A DNA stretch of 64,000 nt from Hibiscus mutabilis (taxonomy: Eukaryota; Streptophyta; Magnoliopsida; Malvales; Malvaceae): contig JAGYYJ010000508.1 of assembly GCA_019671005.1 (NCBI GenBank), positions 1 to 64,000 on the forward strand. Reading direction: 5' to 3'. The notes below the pieces were generated by a model. The model was given only the letters and a program-made list of their open reading frames with translations, had not been told where the DNA came from and made no database searches. Below, piece after piece: positions 11,258-22,953 of the stretch. Positions within the stretch are counted from its first letter, which is position 1. The number at the start of each line of letters is the position of its first letter. A program made the position numbers and the translations under genes.

Positions 11258-11545
11258 GAAACCATTTAGGGGGTTTCGACACCCGGTTTTTAGAGACAAT
11301 ATAGCAGTTTGAGTGCTTGGTTTCGAAACCAATAAGGTGATTCTGAAACCTCTGACCAAGACTTGCATTGAAACTTATTCTGCTTTAGTGGTTTCGAAAC
11401 CTGTAACAAATGTTTGATTTGAAGGTCATTTTGTCATAGTGATTTCGAAACCACATATGGGGTTTCGAAACCCCTAACCAAATTTTAATTTCAGGTCATT
11501 TTGCCTTAGTAGTCTCGAAACCACCAAGGGGGTTTTGTAACCTCA
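11258..11545. repeat. Degenerate repeats carrying the palindrome GGTTTCGAAACC
   Basis: At least seven copies or near-copies of GGTTTCGAAACC or TTTCGAAACC occur within about 290 bp, spaced roughly 30-70 bp. Intervening text is partly repeated (GGTCATTTTG, CCTTAGTGG/AGTAGT, CTAACCAAATTTTAATTT). The centre TTCGAA is self-complementary. Confidence 0.7.
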
Positions 11546-11999
11546 TTTTGGAAACTAAAAATTTGACTTTTTGTTCACTTTTTAAGGATTATACAATTTA
11601 GGTTTTAAGTAAAATAACTAGAAAACATTTGTTGATGTTGAAATTATATTTTTGGCAAATTTTAATATGATATATTCGGTTCACAAAATGTTGCATGTTA
11701 TTCATTTTAGTTATATCCAACATAAAAGCATAAGCATAAATGAAATATCCAACAATTTTTTAAGTTGTTATTTTTAATTATATGAAAAACACTTGATAAA
11801 ACGCTTGTTGACGTTTGTTCACGTCAAAATTTATTGAGTTTACAAAATTTTAATCAACCATTATATCTACTTATGTAATATAGAATCCATCATAAATTAA
11901 ACATATAAAAATTTAAATATAAAATCTAACATAAAACTATAGGCATAAATGAAATATCTAACAAAGTTCATGTGCAATCCAATAACCTAAATCTAGAGA

Positions 12000-12912
12000 A
12001 TTCCAAAATATCATTGCATTAGTCCACTGAAAGTAAAACAAAATATAAGTCATAAGCATTCAGTGCATCCGGAGGCGATGCTGGTGAGAACAGATGACCA
12101 CGAACATCACGCATTTCATGCTCTAGAGATGTGAGACAACCATCTAAGCTACGAAACAAACCGGTAGACTCCTCATGAGAGCTACGAAAAAAGGCATCAA
12201 TGTTGTTAAAACGAGTGATCATGGCCGCATACATAGATTCAATGGTCATGGAAGGTAGAGCATCCGATGCATCAATATTCCTACGATCAATGCAAGCTTC
12301 ATCTTCATCATTTTTGTGAACTCATTCCCCATTAATAAACCTTCATCTGGCCTTCTTAGCTGTTGTCTTATCAATCTTGCTCTTAAGACGAATAGCAGGA
12401 TCAAGGGAGGTGTTAATGTTTAGCTTCTCAAAGATGTGACTTAGAACACATCCATAATTGAGAGAGCTAGAGGGGTTGCTAATGACTTTAACAAGCGAGT
12501 TGAAGATGATTTGGGTAACATTAGGATGATTACCGGTACAAAATTGGTGTAATCATCAATAGTCCGTATGCCGCATGCGAGTGCATCTTCCATCGGAAGG
12601 CCGAAAAAACCAAATGGTGAAAAGATGAAGAAGCTTATCATAGATGTGAAGGTGAGTAGGACTATTATCATCAAACTTGATAGGAACACTTTCAGACTCT
12701 TTAAAAGCACTACTATTAGGGACACGTAGATGCTTGGCTATACTTTCTGGAGTGAGTTCAATTTCGATTTCTATAATATATGACTCAATTTTTACAATCT
12801 CATAATAATTGCCACGATTAAGCCTAGCATTGGCATAAAAAACTTTGACTAGGTTATGAAAAACACAAGGTTTAATATCTAGAAACTTCATCCATCCCCA
12901 TTCAACAAACAA
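12000..12912 (-). pseudogene. Degenerate retroelement ORF (putative plant transposon protein type)
   Basis: The minus-strand frame at 12912-12556 includes GWMKFLDIKPCVFHNLVKVF, YANARLNRGNYYEIVKIE and LTPESIAKHLRVPNSSAF. I recognise this layout from the putative plant transposon protein domain: reach of W..L, L-V-x-x-F-Y-A-N, then a L-G-V-P-like turn. Reading continues with a frame change into 12725-12441 (IRTIDDYTNFVPVIILM) and further into 12249-12019 (MTIESMYAAMITRFNNIDAF, a helical tail). Several stops and frame changes separate the parts. No knuckle, protease or polymerase is nearby. Confidence 0.5.
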
Positions 12913-13174
12913 AGGAAAGAATTCAAAATTATAGAGCTCGGAGGTTAAAAAGTCTAAATCTATAGTTCGCCCAGCTCTAATATTTTTATCTTTATAAGTT
13001 TTACGAAAACGATCATGTTATAATATTTGTTATGATATAATAATTAAAAATAGATTTGGACTAAATTGAAAAGAATTCAAAATGATTTTAAGTCCAAACA
13101 ACTTGAAAATATGTTTGAGGAGTTTTTCAAAAGGTTTTGGAAGTGTTTGAAATGTTTTAAAGTAGCCAAACTCA

Positions 13175-13580
13175 TGATTTCAGCATGACTATACCGATAT
13201 GGTATACCCCGTATAGATACACCTTAAGGGTACAAGTTTTGTTTCTGCCGAAACCTGCATCGATATAGGTATGGGTCGTACTGATACGGAGACCAAGCGT
13301 TCCGATATGCCCAGCTTTAAATGCCCAACGGCTTTTTGAAAACCCCTCAACGGCTAGTTCCCTATAGCTTAACAAACACTCGTATTGATACGATACAGTG
13401 GCATTCTGATATCGATACGCACCCAGACGTATTGATATACGAAGCTGCATCAGACTCCAACGGCTAGTTTCTGAAGAATATGTACCGATACGGATACCCA
13501 CGTATCTATACGGACAGCTCTAGAAATGCATTTATTGTGGGAAATAAAGGCCTCGACGACTCCAATTCAATCCCAACAGT
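13175..13580. repeat. Patch dense in GATACG/CGATAC and CAACGGCT motifs
   Basis: About 400 bp with many copies of GATACG, CGATAC, CGATATG and GTATC variants, interleaved with four copies of (C/T)AACGGCT(A/T)G. It is GC-richer than its surroundings. The open minus frame at 13172-13501 is a by-product of the short repeats. Confidence 0.55.
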
Positions 13581-13789
13581 CTCTAACGGCTAGAAGCGCA
13601 ATTGAGAGTGTAAAATGAACCTCCAAGCATCTATGGAAGACTAATGATCCACAAATCAACAACCATATGATCAAACCATGTCTTAGTGCTTAATTTTTAT
13701 CCTTTGTATAGACAACACTTGTGAGCTTACATTATTATAATTTCTCAAGTGTTTTAGGATTGGGTGAGTGCTTAATTATAGAAAACACA

Positions 13790-14216
13790 TACCTTTTAGA
13801 GGGATTTCTTGTTTGCTTTGAATTTGTCTTTGTACAAGAGGGTTTACTCAAGCTTTGGGTTAGAAAGACTTGACTGTGTAAAGGTTGCCTCTTTAGCCTA
13901 GAAAAGGGGAAGAAATTCTTAATGAATTTTGTTGAAATCCTTAGTGGGGAAGCTAAGGTAGTGGATGTAGAGCTTGGTTAGAAGCTCGAACCACTCTAAA
14001 TTCTTTGTGTCTCTTTTCTATCTTTTTACTTCCACCACCATCACCCAAATTACATCTTCTCCACCACTTGGAAAGCAATTCGGTTAAAGATATCGATCTT
14101 ATCAATTGGTATCAGAGCGAGGCTCAATCGAGAGGATTAACATCTTATTGAGGTGATCCCGGCAAGCTCAATCAACCATTCTATCAACCGGTGTTCATGG
14201 CGTAATCTATCGACAC
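13790..14216 (+). mobile_element. Truncated LTR-retrotransposon 5' end with primer-binding site
   Basis: TGGTATCAGAGC at 14107-14118 is a perfect plant initiator-Met primer-binding site, preceded by LTR-like sequence (GAAGCTCGAACCACTCTAAATTC near 13980) and followed by a leader ending in an ATG at 14197 that is closed by TAA two codons later. No body of the element follows. A related LTR-like piece occurs near 59070-59180. Confidence 0.6.
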
Positions 14217-15560
14217 GCCACTTTGACAAAAAAATAATTTATGTAGTCAAATAATTTATTATATAGTAATTATCTTGAATTGTTTTATTTGAAGATTTAT
14301 ATAAAAGAGTGAAAAAGATTAAAAAATATTATAATATGAATAATTCTCCTTTAAAATAGTGATAATTTAATATTTTCGTAATTGATTTTTTATTAATTAG
14401 TGTTATAATAATATTTGCAAGGCAGGTGTTTGAGGTTCAAACTTATATAAGGAGTGAAACGGATGGACATCTATAACATCAAATTAATGTATAAAAATTC
14501 ATATAAGTATAAATAAGAAAAGAAAATAGTTATAAAGTTGTGAATAGTAAACAACAACAAAAAGTAAAGCATAGAATGGAACTTTGACGTTTCATAAATT
14601 GATTAATATATATGATTAATATTTGATGAACATACAATAAAAAATCATTAAAACTTAAAATTTAAATCTAAAATTTTGCCCTGATACTAAACCTTAACTC
14701 TTTTAATGAGTCGGCTCGTGTAAACTAAAACAGTCATGGGCGGAGCTGCATGGGAGTAGGGAGGGACAATTATTTTCACATTTGTTCTCTATATAATTTT
14801 TTTTAAAAAAATTGGTGTGTTTATATATTTACCCCCACTTTTAAATATTTATGTTTTATTCTAGCCCCAAATATTTGCTCCGCCTTTGCAGACAGTGTAT
14901 CAAATATTGTATATATAAATAAATAATATTTTTATTACATGATATTTTTAAACATCTGATATGATCTTATACTAGTAAATATTTACTTCTTTTCTCAATC
15001 AAATAATAACCAATGCACACTTTATAAATAAATTATTTAAATTTTTTAAAAATAAAATCATGTATTATCTCTAAAGAAAAGTCAGTTTAGCTTCAAAAGA
15101 TGGCGTGAGCTAGAATAGAATTTTTTTATGCTTTTATTTATTTTTAAAATGAATTTAAAGTTAAAATTTATTATTAATGTTTAGAAAATAAAAATAAAAT
15201 ATATTTTTAAAATTTAGAGTTTATAATTTTAAATTAAAATTAATTTTTTTTTAGTGATGCAACACAACACTAAAAGAAACAACAAAAACGGTAGAGAATT
15301 TTTGGTCAATGAGCTCCTTATTTATTTTTACGTTGTTCTGTTAGAGATAGGATCATAATCACCCCTAGTAGTTATGCAAATCGGCTAACGTGGACGACAA
15401 AGGATCGTTTGTTCCCTTACTTTCCAAATCCCGCTGTGACGTTAACAACATTGAATTAATAATTAATTAAAAAATCTATTATTAGTTCTGACCAAGAAAC
15501 AAAAAATCTAATTTTAGTAGGTTTTTCTCTCTTCTCTTTCTTATCTATAATTTAATATTG
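14217..15560. other. Intergenic, AT-rich
   Basis: No gene recognised. A short element around 14742-14890 is flanked by the inverted motif GGCGGAGC ... GCTCCGCC and is a candidate MITE of about 150 bp. Pyrimidine-rich sequence from about 15520 leads into the 5' leader of the RING-CH gene. Confidence 0.45.
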
Positions 15561-16393
15561 GTTTGTTGTGTTCCTCAAGGTTCTGCACCGTCGTTTCTTC
15601 CGTCCCTTTTTCGTTCTCCTCCCTAGAATTTGATTGACTTTATCTGGAAATTAAAATCTAGAATTAATCACCCAAATGCATACCAATGTTAATGTTGAAG
15701 ATCCTTAAACCATTTCAATGCCAGGTCTGAGGTTTGCCCTTCAATTTCCCCTCCCACACTTGTGGAATTCCTAAAAAAATCCATTCATACGCTTTGGGTT
15801 CTTTCTTTTTTTAAAAATCTTGGAAGAACGGTGATTGCTTTGACATCAAATTAACAACTTGGGTCTGTAGTTTCTCTGAAGGTTGTTCCTTTTCATAATT
15901 GAGCTCGTTAAGATTTTATTTTCGTGCACTGTATGTTCTTTTTGGTTATATATTATCCTATTTTGATTTTTTTATGCAAAGGTTGTTGCTTGAGTGGTAT
16001 GGTAGGAAGAAGAATTAAAAGAATCGGGAGATTTGTGAGGGAAGAGAGAAAATTTAGAATCTTTGCAATTAATTTGCAATTTCTCTATTTTAATTTGATT
16101 GATGCCTGCTGCCATGGAACTTCTTATTTGTTCAGACCCATATAAGAAGACCTAGCTAACTTATTGTGATTTTTATATATCTGGCTTTGAAATGGCCTCT
16201 TGTTTAGCTCCTAGTTATATAGTTTTGGATTTTATAGAAAGTTTGAAAGCAATTTAGAATGCTGATTGCCTCATATTTGGTGGTGTCATCTGGATGCAGT
16301 GTATTGGTTGACATTAATTTCTCATGCAAGTTGTGTTTATGGATTAGAGTAACTTTGTTTTCCATGTTTTCAGATTCGTCAGCTGTTACTGAA

Positions 16394-16459
16394 ATGTGCA
16401 GTGGGATCCATTGCTCGGGCAATGATCTTAACATTATAGTAGGGATACAGTATTGTTAG
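16394..16459 (+). CDS. Upstream ORF in the RING-CH gene leader (21 aa)
   Basis: An ATG at 16394 opens a 21-codon frame (MCSGIHCSGN...) that stops at 16457-16459, two bases before the main ATG at 16462. It lies just downstream of a likely 5'-leader acceptor (TTTTCAG near 16371), so it would be in the mature transcript. Such placement could reduce translation of the main frame; whether it is translated is unknown. Confidence 0.4.
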   Translation: MCSGIHCSGNDLNIIVGIQYC

Positions 16460-16461
16460 CA

Positions 16462-19400
16462 ATGCAATTAGTATCAAATGATAGTCGAAAGGAAGATATT
16501 TCAGAAAGAGAACCCATCTTATCCCAGCCTGATATTTCTCGAACATCTGAAGAATGTGAAATTGCAGCTGTTGGAGGGGATTGTATTGTTGTTGGTGAAG
16601 ATTTGGAAGAAATTAATGTTGACGAAACCAGCCATCTTGTAAATGCAGACCACCAACAATGCCATATTTGCCTTGACAATGAAGGTCTTACCACCTAAAT
16701 ACATATTTCTTTTTGATAAGTTTTCTATAACCATTTCTGAATGGTGGGATTTTCATTTATCCAAGAAAACTGAGCCTTGACAATGAAGGTCTTACCACCT
16801 AAATACATATTTCTTTTTGATAAGTTTTCTATAACCATTTCTGAATGGTGGGATTTTATTTTATCCAAGAAAACTGAAGATGACTTATCTTGAGGCACAT
16901 GGTTGCTTATTTTCCAGGGGACGACTTAATAGCACCGTGCCACTGCAAGGGCACTCAGAAGTATGTCCATAGATCCTGTCTTGATAACTGGAGATCAACT
17001 AAGGTTAATGCTTGTTTCTTTGCTGTCTTTTCTTGCACTGGAGTAAAAGAAATATTGTTGGAAATTACTATAGCTGCTTGTGGAATATTCATGTTTTAAA
17101 TGACCAATTAAGGGAAGTTTGAGCACATTCACAATTTGAGTCTCTCATTTGGCTCGTATACATTACACATCGGAAGTCTTGCAATAATATAATACATCAC
17201 ATGTTAGAATTACCGTGTCTAGTATGATTTTTTTTACGCAATATAATTTTGGATCCAGCCATTCTTGGATATCAATTTTTCATGCTAAAGGAATTTGAGT
17301 TTCCAACTGATGCCTGCTCGGGTTGTCTAAATACTCCTTGGCATATTGAATGTTAAATGCCTATAAGTACATGAAGCTAAATTAAACGGACGTTTTGCTA
17401 TCTTTAGGCAGTGAATTTTATATGGTTAAACAACACCATTTGTCACTAAACTATTTCGGCTTTCCTGTTTTAGTCACTAAACTATTATTTTTGGCAAAAT
17501 CGTCACTAACGTTATGTTTTTTCCCCTATTTTGGTCACCCGCCGTTAAAAAACTCACGGAAAAACTATAGTTTTGTGACCAAAACAGGAAAGTGAGAATA
17601 GTTTAGTGACTAATGGTGTTGTAGTTGGTTAACAATTTTCTCCTTTACAACATCAATCGCTAAGTCCATTATTTTGGTTTCCATATTGAGACTATTCATT
17701 TGATGGACATTCGGCCAGCCCTATTTGATAACTAATTCTATTTATTGTTCTCTCTTCTGTTTCTATAGGAGGGCTTTGCATTTGCCCACTGTACAGAGTG
17801 CAGGGCATTGTTCATCTTACGTGCAAATGTCCCACCTGACCGATGGTGGTTGAGATTAAAATTCCAGTTCCTTGTTGCAAGGGACCATGCATTCATCTTC
17901 GTAGTTGTTCAGCTGGTATGATGATATCCATGCCATTTTACTTGTCTGGCACTTTCCTTGAAATGTTGATTCATTTGAAATCTATTGATCAATTACCTGC
18001 TATTGACTGCCAGATGTTTAAGAAAATCAAGAGCCCAATAATGAATTATGTGATTGTTATCAACTAAAATTTGTTTGGTGTTTTTTTTCTTGCTGAACTC
18101 TGAGTCTGAAACCATGTTTGATAACGCTACCAAGCTACATGTTTATTTTATTTGTCGTTTCATCATTTTCTTGATTCTATGATACTTAGGTTGTGATTCT
18201 AGGTTTAGTGTAACTCGGTGATTTTGTTAGCCTCTTCATTCAAGAGGGAATGGAATTAGGTTTTCTAGTTGTTACATGTTAATTTAATTAGTTTACGGTT
18301 GTAATGTTGATAAATTCATAACTGTTCTAACCTGTAAGTTGATTTCTATAAGCATTAGGGGAATTGAAATAGGGTGTCTATGAAAATATTTTGTACATAA
18401 CACATGCACATTTTCTAACCTGCCGGTTGAAAGCAAAGACTATTAATAAAAGCTTTGAAACAATGTGGCATCATTAAGGTCTGATTTCTGCCATTTTCAA
18501 AGTTTACTTGCTTAAGAAATGTGATTGCCTTGGGATCTCTTGTATTGCTTACTTCCCTTTTGTTCTTAATTTATTGCCTTCACATTGCATGCTGCAACCA
18601 TGAGCTTCTTGTTTGCTTGATCATTTTATGCCTTCAAGTCTAACACCTTTTCTTTACTAGACTGTTAAACTCCAAATTATTCAACCTTCAAAAACATAGA
18701 ACAATCTGTGCTAATTTGAAGACCTTGATCTAGACTAGCATCCATGGTATTATCCAATAGTTGCATACAGTGTTTGAATTTTACTTTGAAGTCAAACCTC
18801 TGGAAACAACTTTGTAACTAGACATGCCATGACATTTTCCCAGCATTCTTCTAGTTTGATGAACTTCCACAAGAAGTTCTTTTCTTTGTTGCAGAGGGTT
18901 GAGGCGTGAAGGAGAAGGAGAAAGAGAAAGACGGGCTTTTCAAAAATTTTGTCTATTATGTATTTTTTTATTTTTTTATTATATTTTAGATACCTACTCT
19001 TATTTAATAAAATTCTCATTGAATCAGCCCTATTCAAGTAAAATTAGGGTAAAAAATCACAGCAAAAAATTATAAAAATGGAAATAACCAAAAGAAAACA
19101 TGACAATTTATTGCGAAAAAAAAGTTTTTGGAGATGAAGTTGTTGAACTTATAATCCTTATTTTCTTTCTTGTTTAGTACTATGTTTTATGTGCATTTAT
19201 AAATTCTTTCCGATTAGTTTATGATAAAATTGAACATAGAAATTATTCTTAACACATAAAATATTCTTATATATACTCTTTAGTATTTACATTACATTAG
19301 ATGTTCTTTACAATTGAAAAAAAAAATCTGTACATAGTTAAATTTTAAAAATACTTTGAATTTCCAATCAGTGTTTATGATGCACCTTGATTATTGAACT

Positions 19401-20875
19401 GTGTTTAGTGCGCCTTGATGTTTTTTAACTCTGATTTTGCATACTTTATCCACCCTTTTACTTTGAAGTCAAACCTCTGGAAACAACATTGTATCCAGAC
19501 ATGCTGCGTTATTCTCCCAGCATTCTTCTAGCGCTTTACTTCCACAAGTCTTTTGTTCTTTTCTCTATTATTCAAACGTGTCAAGTTTAAGGTGTGTGTA
19601 TTTTTTCCATTCCAACGTGTTCATCTTCCTAAAAAAAATCTTCACACCCCTGAATTTTTGAAGTGTCCAACATTCATTTGATGCTGCTGGTTATCATGCA
19701 AACTGAAACCTTGCTCTGAACAGATTGTAGCTGTCTTAGGGGTGCTGGTCTACAAGTTCTATGGAGAGGAATTAAGAGAAATGTTTGGTTATGATGAACA
19801 CCCTTATGGGTTCTATACTATGGCAGGTACTGCTCTCTCTCTCCCCTGTGTGATTATGATAAAGGCTTTCAGGTATACACATTCAGCCTTACAAGCTTTG
19901 TGCTTAGTTCCCCTCGTTTCTAATCCTTTGTTGGATTTATAAAAACTGCTGAAATGCGAATTTTCGTAATCTTTGAATTTTCCATGCAGTCTTGTATTTA
20001 ACTTATTAACTGTATGAAACTTCAGGATAACTAATTGCACACTATGACATAGTTCTTTTACTGAAATCTTTGGATAAATGTTATTTTGTGGCTTGAATGA
20101 ACTTTGTGGTTTCTTGAAATGGTGAAGGATGCTTTGGTAAAATGGCAAGAAATTTATTATGGCGGAAGCATCTGCTTTAAGGTGTGAGGAAATGTTTTAT
20201 AGATTAAACTAGAAGGCAACGATTAAAGAAACGCAGTGTGATACCAAAGCTGTTTATTTGGTTGTTTAGATTCAGACTTTTCTCTTCTATTACTTGTGTG
20301 TAATTGTGTTTATTTGGTCAGCATGCTGAGTTTACCACCTTCATGTGATACCATCAAAAATAAAGATCTTATAGTGTATTGTATTTTGGTTTGATGTACA
20401 GTTTTAGCAATTGTTTTGGTGGGTTTGCTCTATGGTTTCTCCATTGCTATCATATGTGGTCAGAGGATCAATGAACGACATTATCATGTTCTTGTGAAAC
20501 AGGAATTAACTAAGGTATGCCATAAAAATTAGATGATAAAACCCTAGTTTTGGTGTTTGGTTTCAGAGTAGATAATCTAATTCAAAACTAAAATTCTGGT
20601 TTCAATTAATGATTGAGAATATAGTATCTTATGACACTCTTCCTTGTGTTCCGTTTCATTTCTTATATTTTGCGCTCTTTTTGTTTTGCCTTTGTATCCG
20701 ATCAATCCAAGTCTAGCTTTGTTTATTAGTGTCAGAGCAGAAAATTTTAGCATATCACTTTCCGTGACGATCATAATGTCAGGAATATGTGGTTGAAGAC
20801 CGGGAAGATAATAAGAACACCCCGGAACTAGACCCCAGCCATGTGACAGAGCTAAGAATGTTGGGCCTCTATTAA
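16462..20875 (+). CDS. RING-CH (RINGv/MARCH-type) membrane E3 ubiquitin ligase
   Basis: Six coding exons: 16462-16684, 16918-17003, 17769-17915, 19724-19826, 20402-20514 and 20783-20875, all GT-AG with matching phases, give 254 aa. After an acidic leader of about 65 residues the RING-CH domain appears: CHIC at 67-70, then CHCKG, H-R-S-C, L-D-N-W-R, and C-T-E-C, the C4HC3 order that binds two zincs and recruits E2 enzymes. Two hydrophobic segments follow (HAFIFVVVQLIVAVLGVLVY and VLAIVLVGLLYGFSIAIICG), so the protein should be a double-pass membrane E3 with cytosolic ends. The C-terminus is EYVVEDREDNKNTPELDPSH... ending LGLY. The 5' leader probably has its own intron. A 104-bp tandem duplication covers the end of exon 1 (separate entry). 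The exact paralogue and substrate are not known to me. Confidence 0.9.
16670..16877 (+). repeat. 104-bp tandem duplication across the exon 1/intron 1 boundary
   Basis: 16670-16773 is repeated at 16774-16877 with about two mismatches. Each unit starts GCCTTGACAATGAAGGTCTT, so the last 15 coding bases of exon 1 and its GT donor are present twice. Using the first donor (after 16684) gives a clean frame. Confidence 0.95.
17424..17633. mobile_element. MITE-like inverted repeat in intron 2
   Basis: About 210 bp with terminal inverted repeats of 50-60 bp: the left arm GGTTAAACAACACCATTTG and the complement of the right arm GTTAACCAACTACAACACCA align with a few indels. Both continue GTCACTAAACTATT...TTTCCTGTTTT. 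AATTTT occurs close to each side (17414 and 17634), but the target duplication is not certain. It sits in an intron of the RING-CH gene. Confidence 0.8.
18779..19570 (+). repeat. Direct repeat inside intron 3 (~677 bp apart)
   Basis: TTTTACTTTGAAGTCAAACC begins at 18779 and again at 19456. The similarity continues through GGAAACAAC, CAGACATGC, CCCAGCATTCTTCTAG and CTTCCACAAG for about 115 bp, with indels. The AT-rich 560 bp between look unrelated. Confidence 0.75.
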
Positions 20876-21667
20876 TTTGGTAGCTGTGCATTTCATTTGT
20901 TTTCCTGGTGAGCAATGCTAACATCATACTAATGAATTCCCATTACTACGACTCTTGTTATTAGCTTCTTTCTCACAAATGCATCCATAAAGTATCATAC
21001 TCCTTGCGGCGGTATAGTTGTCTGTGTTGCTTGTTATGAACATACAATGAAGAACGCAAGCCCTAAGGCACTATTTGCAGGTCTTATTTGTTATTTCAAA
21101 ATACGTCTATGCCTTCGTGCCATTTCGTGATTGCTGAACATAAAGTTGCCTCCTGTTTGCTTCAGTGTCTTGCTTCATGGTTCGGGCTGGTGAGCATGTT
21201 GACATAAGAATTTAAAATCTTGTGAGCATTGAATCGGGAAGTTAGAGAAGTTGCCTTGAACAGTATGTTGAACTGAGCTCATGTGCTTTCCATCTACCCG
21301 GTTCTCCCTTTGCATGCCTAAATCCGTATACGGTCGGTGTTTGTTTGTGCATTAGTCATTGGTTTCACTGAGAAATACTTTTACTTTTTTATGTACTTTT
21401 TACACATTATGTTATGAGAGAAATGTGCAGAATGAATCTTTTTTGTCATCTTTGAGAGTTACCAAAACTTGATTTTGCAAATGAAGCCAGCCAGTGTATT
21501 GTGCGGGTTTCTTGAATTAACAGCACTTGAGATTGGCTCTTCATTTCTCAAATGATGTATTGCGGTCGATACCACTATAAAGTAATAAACCCCTCTTATT
21601 CACCGATTTGAAGTGCTCTCATTCTCTCTCTCTTTTTTTTTTTTTTTATAACTATTGGTGTTTATTT
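20876..21667 (+). other. 3' flank of the RING-CH gene
   Basis: Moderately GC-rich sequence after the stop, probably 3' UTR, with AATAAACCCC near 21585 as a possible polyadenylation region. No other gene is seen. Confidence 0.4.
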
Positions 21668-21878
21668 GTTGGTTGATTAATTCAAAGACTTCTAATTTAA
21701 AATTCTCTCCAACTCCTCTATTAACTTTCTCAACTGTCCGGACAATTAGAAATCAATAAAAGACTATAAAAAGTTGGTCGATTAATTCGGAGACTTTAAA
21801 ACTCTCTCTAACTTCTCTATCAACTTCTTCAACTATTCAGACAATTAAAAATCAATGAGAGGCTATAAAAACGAATTT
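21668..21878 (+). repeat. 105-bp tandem duplication
   Basis: GTTGGTTGATTAATTCAAAG (21668) recurs as GTTGGTCGATTAATTCGGAG (21773). The similarity runs through CTCTCTCCAACT, TTCTCAACT, GGACAATTA and AAATCAATAAAAGACTATAAAAA to the end of each unit. Confidence 0.85.
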
Positions 21879-22365
21879 CCAAAGCATATTCAAATACAAG
21901 AGAACAAAAAAAATATTAAATAATCATTTAGAGTTATTTGAGCTATATTTTGTCTCTATGTTCTTTGTAAGAACATTAGTTGTTTTCTGTAAAGTGTTTG
22001 AGTGAGAGCTTAGATTTCTAAATACTTTAATCTTTAATGATTTATATTTTAAGAAAAAAAGTGTATTTGTAAGATTTAGATAGGAATCTTAGGGGAATTT
22101 ATAAGGTTACATCTTATCTCAAAAGTAGATCAAATTATTAAATTTGAAAAAAAAAAATAAGTGGATAGTTAAGTAGTAAATATAAATTTCAATTAAAAAA
22201 TTAAACCACTCTAAATTGTGAGTCATTTCTTTCATTTTCTTTTAACCTAACATTTGTGAATTTACCTTCTCTCTGTTATATTTGTTTGTTCGGTTGACTC
22301 AGCAAAAATAACACTCTTATCCTAATAAATTTGTCACATTTTTTTTGGTTTAATCACTAATTTTT

Positions 22366-22505
22366 GATTAATTTAGATCAGGTTTTGCAGAGGCTCATTA
22401 TGGGGCGACTCTCTTAATCTGCTTTTCTTCATTCACAATGTCATAATTCGAACTCATGACCGCTTAAGGGATATAGTGCCTCATCCTACAAGACCAATTG
22501 ATTAT
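22366..22505 (-). mobile_element. SINE-like element (minus orientation)
   Basis: On the minus strand the order is AATTGGTCTTGTAGGATG (box A-like), GGGCACTATAT-like text, GAGTTCGAATT (box B-like), ACATTGTGAATG, GAGTCGCCCCATAATG and CTGATCTAAATT. This is the same order as at 23388-23545. Confidence 0.6.
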
Positions 22506-22953
22506 TGATAAATTTGTCACATATTAGTAAAACATATATTTTTTAACAAGAGGACTTTATTGCTGAAAATTGATCTCAAAACTTAAAGGAGAAAAAAGTA
22601 CTCCTGCTGAGTTTAGAATTCATGACCTATAAAAAGAGAGAAAAGAAAGAAGTATTTTTATTAAGTTTTTAGAACTCAAAACTAAAAAAAGAGAGAGGAG
22701 AAAACAGGTAAAATAACTTGACCACTCTAAAAAAGGAAAAAATTCCATAAAACTATATTTTTTTAAAGATTTACATGATTTTAAAGAGACCGAAGGGTAA
22801 AGCGCAAAATAATTTTTTTGAAAGTAAAACGCAAAATATGAATATAAATATTTGTGTAATTTTTCAATGTCACATTTTTAAATATAATAATTAAAAATTT
22901 TAGAATGACAGAAAATTGAGACGGAAAAATATAATAATTTAATTAAGGATAAT

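Noticed and set aside
10946..11368. 140-codon minus-strand open frame
   Set aside because: Part of it lies in the palindromic repeat patch; no family resemblance, and no continuation of the nearby FAR1-like fragment.
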